The translations under genes and the position numbers were made by a program. A DNA stretch of 13,723 nt, taken from positions 1 to 13,723 of the forward strand of contig SVMQ01000034.1 in the NCBI GenBank assembly GCA_015067375.1. The letters are read 5' to 3'. Below, in pieces: positions 1-5,453 of the stretch. Below the pieces are notes generated by a model. That model made no database searches. It was given only the letters and a program-made list of their open reading frames with translations, and was not told the DNA's origin. Every line of letters begins with the position of its first letter. The stretch's first letter is position 1. The DNA is from Oscillospiraceae bacterium. Its GTDB lineage: Bacteria > Bacillota > Clostridia > Oscillospirales > Ruminococcaceae.

Positions 1-1421
1 CTTTCATGGACAGTATAGCGGTCATCTGAAAATATCCAGTAAGCCATGGGTCGATCCTCGCCTGTGCCGCCTGAAACGGGAGTGTCGATAGGCGCGTTGA
101 CGGCAGAGGTTGCATCGTTTCCGTCAAAACCGCCGAATGCGAGGTTGTAGTCCCACGGCAGCATTGCAAGCTTGCCGTCCTCCTCATAGAGGTAATAGTT
201 GTGTATCATGTTACCTGTGTAGCTGTCGCCGTTGCACACGAAGTTATGCACCACGAAATAACGGATAACATCCTCGATGAATACGGCAGATGTGTCCTGC
301 TTGCCGAGTGCTTTGAGAGCCTCTATCATGCGCTGCTTGTCGGTGGCGTTGATATCGGTCTTTGCGCTGTCGAATATGGTGGAATAGCTGTCGGGGTCGT
401 CGTCGATATACTGCAGCTTTACATCGCTGCTGCCCATGATGCCCATGCCGCCCTTTCCACCGCCTGTTGGAGCGCGGTCTGTCATTATCTCGCGCATATC
501 AAAGCCCTCTGGAAGCGCGGCGATAAGCTCCTGCATGGTCGCGCCCTCGGGCAGTGACTGTACTATCTCATACAGCTCGCTGTCCTTGTCAAGTGTTTCG
601 ACTAGGGCGGAGATATCGAGATCCTGTGAGGGGTCGCCGAAACCGCGCATATTGCCGTGTTCTCCGTTATGATGATATTGCACGCGTTCCTCGGTGGAGC
701 TGTTTTCGGTGATGCCTTGTGTTGCAGTGGGGTCAAATCTGCCGTCGTCATCGGTGAACTCGCCTATGTCGAAGCCTTTGCCGTTGCCGCGGCCGCCTCC
801 CATGCTCATGCTGTCGGGCTTGTACAGCTCGCCGTGATCGCTGCCGTAATTGCGCTGCAGGAACGAATCCTCGACTGCTTCCACAGCAAGATAAAGTCCC
901 CAGTCATTGCCGTTAACGGTGATGTAGGCAAAGCTGCACAAGGGGGCTTTTGCGCCGTATTCCAGCATCATCTGATACACTAAAAAGTCCTTCATATATG
1001 TGTTGTCCTGAATGATGTTGTTAAGGCACAGCTTATCCAGTCCGTGGTAGGTATTCGTGCTGTCGAAGTGGTCGAATTCCAGCTTGAAGCTGTAGCGGTC
1101 GTTACCGTAGTTTTTTACAGAGGACAGAGAGGTGTTGCCCTTTGCACGCAAGGCGATGTTCCTGTAAGCCTCGCCGTCGATAACCGCGGTACATTCGATG
1201 TATTCCTCGTCTGTACAGGTGGCAAGGAAGCCATCCCAGTCGTCAACAACGAGGTCTATTGTATGTACTTCGGTGTAGTTAAAAAGGCGGTCTTCATAGC
1301 CCATAGCGCGTGAGGCGGGGGTGATGCCGAGCGCCTCTCCGTTCATGAAAAGCACGGTTATCAGCAGCGCCAGCGCCAGAACGATGCAGCATATCCTGTC
1401 AAAATGCTTGCTTGTAGACAT
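1..1421 (-). CDS. CotH-family protein kinase-like protein, C-terminus cut by window edge
   Basis: The frame is open for 473 codons from ATG at 1421 to the window edge, with an AAGGAG site just upstream that overlaps the end of the DUF4956 gene. Residues about 11-27 form one hydrophobic signal-anchor, so the rest is probably extracytoplasmic. CotH-family landmarks are visible: LRAKGNTS (91-98), KLCLNN (130-135), a VNGNDWGLYLAVE block (169-181) followed by LYKP (199-202), HNF.CNGDSYTGNMIHNYYLY (392-412), LPWDYNLAFGGF (421-432) and DRPMAYWIF (456-464). CotH proteins are atypical kinases; Bacillus CotH phosphorylates spore coat proteins. The segment between about 203 and 333 is a Gly/Met/Asp-rich, probably flexible insertion between the kinase lobes. 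The target is unknown. It is the last gene seen of a unit with a polyphosphate polymerase and DUF4956. No frame break is present; the missing C-terminus prevents judging full length. Confidence 0.9.
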   Translation of the reverse strand, partial: MSTSKHFDRICCIVLALALLITVLFMNGEALGITPASRAMGYEDRLFNYTEVHTIDLVVDDWDGFLATCTDEEYIECTAVIDGEAYRNIALRAKGNTSLSSVKNYGNDRYSFKLEFDHFDSTNTYHGLDKLCLNNIIQDNTYMKDFLVYQMMLEYGAKAPLCSFAYITVNGNDWGLYLAVEAVEDSFLQRNYGSDHGELYKPDSMSMGGGRGNGKGFDIGEFTDDDGRFDPTATQGITENSSTEERVQYHHNGEHGNMRGFGDPSQDLDISALVETLDKDSELYEIVQSLPEGATMQELIAALPEGFDMREIMTDRAPTGGGKGGMGIMGSSDVKLQYIDDDPDSYSTIFDSAKTDINATDKQRMIEALKALGKQDTSAVFIEDVIRYFVVHNFVCNGDSYTGNMIHNYYLYEEDGKLAMLPWDYNLAFGGFDGNDATSAVNAPIDTPVSGGTGEDRPMAYWIFSDDRYTVHE

Positions 1422-1430
1422 AGACGCTCC

Positions 1431-2102
1431 TTAATTCATATAGTCGCCGTTGTAGCTGACCATTACCGCGCTCTGCACTCCGTCAAGCGCTGCAAGCTCG
1501 TTTATGAAATCGGTGTTGTCCTCTTTCAGACGTATCTCCATGTTAAGCTCTACCGATCCCTTTTGCGCTGTCTTGCTTTTTACGACACAACGCTGAACGT
1601 GTTTTTCAAGCAGCGATCTTGCAGCAGTCTCGCTGTTGTGGTCATCGCAGCGGATAACAACGATATAGGGGTGGGTGTGCGACTTTTTGTTCACGAATAT
1701 CAGCAGCACAAGACCTATCACAACGCTGCCGCCTACTGCAAGAGGTATCATGCCTGCTGCAAGGACTATGCCTGCACCGATAGACCAGAAGAGATAGCAG
1801 ATATCAAGCGGCTCCTTTATCGCTGTGCGGAAACGGACGATGGACAGTGCACCGACCATACCGAGCGAGAGCACTACATTCGAGGTCACGGCCAGTATCA
1901 CAACAGTCGTTATCATGGTCATGGCAATGAGCGAAACACCTAAGCTTGCCGAGTACATAACGCCGTTATATGTCTTTTTATAGATAAGGAAGATGAAAAG
2001 TCCGATGCCGAATGCCAGCACCAGCGCAAGAGCCATGTCGAGAATGCTTATGCTTCCGATATTTTCAAGGAAGCTTGATTTGAATATGTCCTGAAATGTC
2101 AT
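1431..2102 (-). CDS. DUF4956 family membrane protein
   Basis: A 223-residue integral membrane protein. Hydrophobic segments lie near 20-40, 52-73, 78-89, 103-118 and 120-138, followed by a soluble C-terminal domain (about 144-223) with alternating strand/helix character resembling a small ACT- or MgtC-tail-like domain. The hallmark is the charged membrane-proximal motif VGALSIVRFRTAIKEP (83-98), typical of DUF4956 proteins. Biochemical function is not established. Members commonly sit beside VTC-domain polyphosphate polymerases and CotH proteins, as here, suggesting a membrane partner in that process (inference). The start has an AGGAG site (atcaggagaaaacact before ATG). The upstream VTC gene ends 84 nt before; the downstream CotH gene starts 9 nt after this stop. 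Confidence 0.88.
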   Translation of the reverse strand: MTFQDIFKSSFLENIGSISILDMALALVLAFGIGLFIFLIYKKTYNGVMYSASLGVSLIAMTMITTVVILAVTSNVVLSLGMVGALSIVRFRTAIKEPLDICYLFWSIGAGIVLAAGMIPLAVGGSVVIGLVLLIFVNKKSHTHPYIVVIRCDDHNSETAARSLLEKHVQRCVVKSKTAQKGSVELNMEIRLKEDNTDFINELAALDGVQSAVMVSYNGDYMN

Positions 2103-2123
2103 AGTGTTTTCTCCTGATGTTTT

Positions 2124-2140
2124 TTATACTAAACGTATAA
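2124..2140. repeat. Short perfect inverted repeat in the VTC-DUF4956 gap
   Basis: Arms TTATAC (2124-2129) and GTATAA (2135-2140) are perfect complements around a 5-nt loop. They lie in the 84-nt AT-rich spacer just upstream of the DUF4956 ribosome site. It could be an operator, a weak RNA hairpin or a processing site. The arms are only 6 bp, so chance is possible. Confidence 0.3.
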
Positions 2141-2186
2141 TTGTTATGCGATTTACTTTAGGTATATATCGCCCGATACCACGCTA

Positions 2187-2855
2187 TCAGCCGTACATCC
2201 TGCAGGCAGCGTATTTTGAGAACGCGCCTGTACGCGTGTCGTCTAGTTGTACTGCATCTCTAATTACAGATGGTAAAAACTCATCCCATTTTACTTCTAG
2301 TATTATTGCGTTGCCTGTAGGGACAGTGATACAGTGCGCGTTCAGAAGCTCAGTGCAGTCCAGCCCTGTGCGGATGTCGTAGTCCAGTGTGACGCGGACG
2401 TTACCTGCAGGAAAAACGAACGGCTCGCGTGTGTAGTCTACGATGGTGCGCGGCCTCAAGCCTTGTGAGCGTATCCTGCTGTACAGCTCTGTTACGAGCG
2501 GTCGGTCGTCTGATGCCATCCAGTCTGTATCACAGTGTGCTATGCGGTCGGCTTCATCTGCAGTGAGGCGAACGCTTTCCTTGCTGCATAGTCCGTTTAT
2601 CTTCGATTTCTTTTCCAGCTTTATCAATGAGGAGTCACAGTTATACAGCCGTATGCGGAATTTCTCGCGGCAGTTTACGCCGTCCTGTTTTTCGCGTAGT
2701 GCCTTGTCGTACACGTTGTCAAAATACAGGCTGCGTATACGGTAGCTTCCGTCAGGGGCGTGAGGGTCGTGCTGGGCTATTGCACTCAGCCTGTGACGAA
2801 GCGAGAGCATATCGCTTATAGATATCTCATGCTTACATTCATGTCGGAATTTCAT
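2187..2855 (-). CDS. VTC-domain polyphosphate polymerase
   Basis: A 222-residue protein of the VTC/CYTH tunnel fold. By homology with yeast Vtc4 it should make inorganic polyphosphate from ATP on the cytoplasmic side of the membrane. Visible family motifs are an N-terminal FRHECKHEI (residues 3-11), YRIRSLYFDN, a REKFRIRLYN strand with alternating arginines, LIKLEKKSK, VDYTREPFVF, and near the C-terminus ILEVKWDEFLP with the Glu and Lys expected to line the tunnel. I chose ATG 2855 because AGGAAG lies 6 nt upstream and homology begins there. The frame stays open to an ATG at 2993, but that extension runs through the terminator of the preceding operon and looks non-coding. It lacks SPX or membrane domains, so it probably relies on DUF4956 for membrane contact (inference). 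Codons 2244-2309 have unusual A/T-ending usage. Confidence 0.88.
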   Translation of the reverse strand: MKFRHECKHEISISDMLSLRHRLSAIAQHDPHAPDGSYRIRSLYFDNVYDKALREKQDGVNCREKFRIRLYNCDSSLIKLEKKSKINGLCSKESVRLTADEADRIAHCDTDWMASDDRPLVTELYSRIRSQGLRPRTIVDYTREPFVFPAGNVRVTLDYDIRTGLDCTELLNAHCITVPTGNAIILEVKWDEFLPSVIRDAVQLDDTRTGAFSKYAACRMYG

Positions 2856-2893
2856 GACCCACTTCCTTTCGTTTTTGCTTGCATTTAACAAGA

Positions 2894-2922
2894 TATCACA
2901 CATTTTTGTTGTTTTTGTGATA
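2894..2922. repeat. 7-bp inverted repeat overlapping the candidate VTC promoter
   Basis: TATCACA (2894-2900) and TGTGATA (2916-2922) are perfect inverted copies separated by 15 nt. The right arm covers the proposed -10 element of the minus-strand VTC promoter and the left arm lies just downstream of the start site. That geometry suits a repressor operator. The binding protein is unknown and the arms are short. Confidence 0.35.
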
Positions 2923-2945
2923 AAATGCGGAAATAGAAATGTAAA
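2917..2945 (-). promoter_or_regulatory. Candidate promoter for the VTC-DUF4956-CotH unit
   Basis: Read on the minus strand: TTTACA (2945-2940), a 17-nt spacer, then TATCAC (2922-2917). The -35 matches the sigma-A consensus at 5 of 6 positions and the -10 at 4 of 6. It lies between the upstream operon's terminator and the VTC start, leaving a leader of about 55 nt. The weak -10 keeps confidence modest. Confidence 0.4.
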
Positions 2946-2951
2946 TAGTTT

Positions 2952-2991
2952 GTAAGAATAAAGACGACCGCTCCTTATAAAAGAAGCGGTC
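2952..2991 (-). terminator. Rho-independent terminator after the CorC-like gene
   Basis: On the minus strand GACCGCT (2991-2985) pairs with AGCGGTC (2972-2966) across a 12-nt loop that can pair partly with itself. A T-rich run, gtctttattctt, follows. It begins 4 nt past the CorC-like stop codon, so it closes the metG-tatD-CorC group and separates it from the VTC unit. The U-tract is interrupted, so termination may be incomplete. Confidence 0.65.
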
Positions 2992-2995
2992 AAAG

Positions 2996-3970
2996 TTATT
3001 CTTCGTTATTATTCTGTTCAGCGACAGGCTCTGCTTTGGATGCCCGAACCTTTATTATGCATCTGTCCTCTATCAGCATAGCCACCAGATGCACGCCGTT
3101 ATAGTCCACGGACGGGGGAACTATCTCGTCGCCCTCAGGGATATATCCGAGCTTGTCTGTGATAAAGCCTGCTATCGTGCGGTATTCATGCTCCTCGGGA
3201 AGCTGCGTGCCGAAGAGCGCGAAGACCTCTTCGGGGTCTGCCTCGCCCATTATATCGTATTGATCCTCGCCGATCTTTACTATCTCAGACTTTTCGTCGT
3301 CGTATTCATCCTGAATGTTGCCCATGATAGCCTCGATGATATCCTCAAGCGTCACGATGCCTGCTGTGCCGCCGTATTCGTCCACGACTACCGCCATACC
3401 CGATTTGAGCGCGGTCAGCGACTGGAAGGTATCCGAGCATGGACAGGCCTCGGGAATGAATATAACATCGCGCAGGAAGTCCTTCAGATCAAAAGAGCTA
3501 AGCTCCTTTTCTCCGACAAGGCATAACAGATCCTTTACGATGATGATGCCGATTATCTTGTCGATGCTGCCGTCGTACACGGGTATTCTTGAAAATCCCA
3601 TATCCAGCGCAAGGTATATGATATCATCCAGAGATACGTTTTTTTCCACGCCGACGATATTGGTGCGGTGGGTCATTACGTCAGCGGCGGTGAGGTCGTT
3701 GAACTCAAAGATGTTGTTTATCATCTGCGCTGAAGCTTCCTCGATAACGCTGTCGTCACCGTCGTCGCCCGGGGTCTTTGCAAGCGCATCCACCATATCC
3801 AGCACCTCGTCCTCGGTGACATCCATGTAGTCTGTGCCAAGCGCGCTTTTCAACAGCTTTGTGATGCCCTTGTTCAGCGCGATGAGCCATCCCAGCATAA
3901 ATCTGCGGAACTTACGCGGTTTAGGTTTTTCGTTGTTTTCGGTTGTTGTACTTCGACTGTCTGCGTCCAT
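2996..3970 (-). CDS. CorC/TlyC-like protein: CBS pair plus transporter-associated domain, no DUF21
   Basis: A 324-residue protein. It has a Ser/Lys/Pro-rich N-terminus, one marginally hydrophobic stretch (about 22-44), a CBS pair (about 97-150, containing ADVMTHRTNI and GFSRIPVYDG; and about 165-220, containing GMAVVVDEYGGTAGIVTLED), and a C-terminal CorC/HlyC transporter-associated domain (about 232-310, with YDIMGEADPEEV and AGFITDKLGYIPEGDEI). Most Firmicute relatives (UPF0053, 'hemolysin C') begin with a four-helix DUF21 transport domain, which is missing here; the layout instead resembles proteobacterial CorC. CBS pairs bind adenine nucleotides and Mg-ATP. A link to divalent cation efflux is by family only. 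The start is ATG 3970 with AAGGAG 7 nt upstream. It follows tatD after 41 nt and ends at a terminator, so it is the last gene of the metG group. Confidence 0.87.
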   Translation of the reverse strand: MDADSRSTTTENNEKPKPRKFRRFMLGWLIALNKGITKLLKSALGTDYMDVTEDEVLDMVDALAKTPGDDGDDSVIEEASAQMINNIFEFNDLTAADVMTHRTNIVGVEKNVSLDDIIYLALDMGFSRIPVYDGSIDKIIGIIIVKDLLCLVGEKELSSFDLKDFLRDVIFIPEACPCSDTFQSLTALKSGMAVVVDEYGGTAGIVTLEDIIEAIMGNIQDEYDDEKSEIVKIGEDQYDIMGEADPEEVFALFGTQLPEEHEYRTIAGFITDKLGYIPEGDEIVPPSVDYNGVHLVAMLIEDRCIIKVRASKAEPVAEQNNNEE

Positions 3971-4011
3971 AGTAACTCCTTAATTAAAAATATCTTCAGG
4001 CTCATGTCCAA

Positions 4012-4770
4012 TCATATCCCGAACAGCCTTTCAGCGTTCTGTCTTGCGATATCTATCATTTCCTCGGTGGAAACGCCTTTTATCTCAGCCATTCTTGCTG
4101 CGGTGAATGGAAGCATAGAGCTGTCACAGCGTTTTCCTCTGTGCGGTACGGGTGCCATGTATGGGCAATCTGTTTCAAGCAGCAGCCTGTCCAATGGCAC
4201 TGCCTCGCACGCGGCAAGTGCTTTTTTCGCATTTTTGAATGTCAGCACTCCCGTAAATCCTACATACATTCCGAGCTTTACGACCTCGGCTGCTGTCTCG
4301 GCGCTGCCGGAGAAGCAGTGAAGCACTCCGCGCGGTCTGTGCTTTTTGAGGATAGTCATAGTGTCCTCGCACGCATCGCGAGAGTGGATGATTACAGGCA
4401 TGTCAAGCTTTTGTGCAAGCTCCAGCTGTCTTTCAAACACCTCTGCCTGCACGGTTTTGTCGGTGTTGTCGTAGTGGTAGTCAAGTCCTATCTCGCCGAG
4501 GGCGCATATCCTGTCGTCCTGCATCAGCCTTTCAAGCTGCGTCAGCCAGTCTGAGGGCAGGTCGTAGCAGTTTTCGGGATGCACGCCCGCTGCCGCAAAA
4601 ATATAGCTGTAGCGGTGCGCCAGTGCTATCTCCTCGGCGCTAGACCTCAGGTCGTAGCCGACCGCAACTATCTTCTCGATGCCGTTAGAGGGCATATTGT
4701 CAAGGAGCGGATAAAGTTCCTCTCCGAAGTCCTCGAGAAGATAGTGCGCGTGTGTATCAATTATTCCCAT
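4012..4770 (-). CDS. tatD: TatD-family metal-dependent hydrolase (DNase)
   Basis: A 252-residue amidohydrolase-fold TIM barrel of ordinary TatD length. The metal ligands are all present: His7 and His9 in DTHAHY, Glu93 in GEIGLDYHY, His129 in PVIIHSRDA, His151 in LHCFSG and Asp201 in LLLETDCPY. The family motif RGKR follows at 211-214; the residue after it is Cys where many members have Asn, leaving the active site intact. TatD enzymes are Mg2+-dependent 3'-5' exonucleases acting on damaged or single-stranded DNA; the substrate here is not shown by sequence. The gene starts 13 nt after the preceding stop with only a weak GGTGAT ribosome site, so translational coupling is likely. metG followed by a tatD homologue is a recurrent Firmicute arrangement (metS-yabD in Bacillus subtilis). 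Confidence 0.93.
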   Translation of the reverse strand: MGIIDTHAHYLLEDFGEELYPLLDNMPSNGIEKIVAVGYDLRSSAEEIALAHRYSYIFAAAGVHPENCYDLPSDWLTQLERLMQDDRICALGEIGLDYHYDNTDKTVQAEVFERQLELAQKLDMPVIIHSRDACEDTMTILKKHRPRGVLHCFSGSAETAAEVVKLGMYVGFTGVLTFKNAKKALAACEAVPLDRLLLETDCPYMAPVPHRGKRCDSSMLPFTAARMAEIKGVSTEEMIDIARQNAERLFGI

Positions 4771-4783
4771 CGGGTATCACCGT

Positions 4784-5407
4784 TTATTTGAAATATTCCA
4801 GAACAAGAGCCTTTGTTTCGTAACATTCGAGCGGAAGTCTGCCGCGTCCGCCGTAAAGCTGCTCGGTGTCATTGAATGCGCCGATAAAGGACTGCTCCAG
4901 CATCGTCATCTTATCCTCGCCGTCAAGCGAAACGCAATCAAAGAACATTGTCAGGCGCTCCGCGGTAGGCTCGGCTGCCCAGCTTTCCTCGCTGTTGTCC
5001 ACCCTGCCGTAGAGTGCGGAGAGCTGCTGCAGAAGCTCCTCGGCATACAGCTTTGCACCGATGCTCGGAACATTGCCCGACAGCACCTCGCCCTGTTTCA
5101 CGAACATTGCGCGGATGATGTGGCGCACGCCTTCCACCATGAGCTCGGCATTGCCCTTGCCCTCGCGCTGCTTGATCGCACCTACCTTATCCTCGGCATC
5201 CTCGCGCTGAAGCAGGTTGTTGTCGCTGTTCTGCTTTTTGGCGGAGCTTTTTGTGTAGGCGGGAGTAAATGCTTGCTGCGACTTTATAAAGCTGTCGGTA
5301 TGCTCGGAGGCAAGAGTGGAGCTTTTTGTCATCGTCCTGTGTTCCGAGGATTTTGTTAATGTTGTCTGATTTACCGAGGCGATATTCGCCATTCTTGATA
5401 CATCCAT
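4784..5407 (-). CDS. Uncharacterised 207-residue protein between metG and tatD
   Basis: I do not recognise this family with confidence. Residues 1-85 are rich in Ser, Thr, Lys and Gln and look disordered, with three TKSS tetrapeptides (18-21, 27-30, 52-55) and SEH twice (21-23, 34-36). Residues 86-207 look folded and mainly helical, with GNAELMVEGVRHIIRAMF, SIGAKLYAEELLQQLSALYGRV, then an acidic segment and a closing stretch GGRGRLPLECYETKALVLEYF. The tail weakly recalls clostridial DUF5610-like proteins, but I cannot test that. No signal peptide or membrane segment is seen. ATG 5407 is chosen because AAGGAGG (5422-5416) lies 8 nt upstream; another ATG at 5414 is out of frame and too close. 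It follows metG by 46 nt without a terminator, so it is probably co-transcribed. Confidence 0.82.
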   Translation of the reverse strand: MDVSRMANIASVNQTTLTKSSEHRTMTKSSTLASEHTDSFIKSQQAFTPAYTKSSAKKQNSDNNLLQREDAEDKVGAIKQREGKGNAELMVEGVRHIIRAMFVKQGEVLSGNVPSIGAKLYAEELLQQLSALYGRVDNSEESWAAEPTAERLTMFFDCVSLDGEDKMTMLEQSFIGAFNDTEQLYGGRGRLPLECYETKALVLEYFK

Positions 5408-5453
5408 ACTTCATGCCTCCTTGCTTATGGATTAGTATTGTGAGAACGTCTTG

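Noticed and set aside
201..983. Plus-strand open frames over the CotH gene
   Set aside because: They are shadows of the minus-strand gene, without ribosome sites or recognisable domains; the 473-codon minus frame has clear CotH motifs.
2856..2993. N-terminal extension of the VTC gene to an upstream ATG at 2993
   Set aside because: The extension would translate a terminator hairpin and the promoter region, has no ribosome site, and lies outside the homologous part; ATG 2855 has AGGAAG at good spacing.
5408..5453. Terminator between metG and the unknown gene
   Set aside because: No hairpin followed by a T-run is visible in the 46-nt gap, so the genes were treated as co-transcribed.
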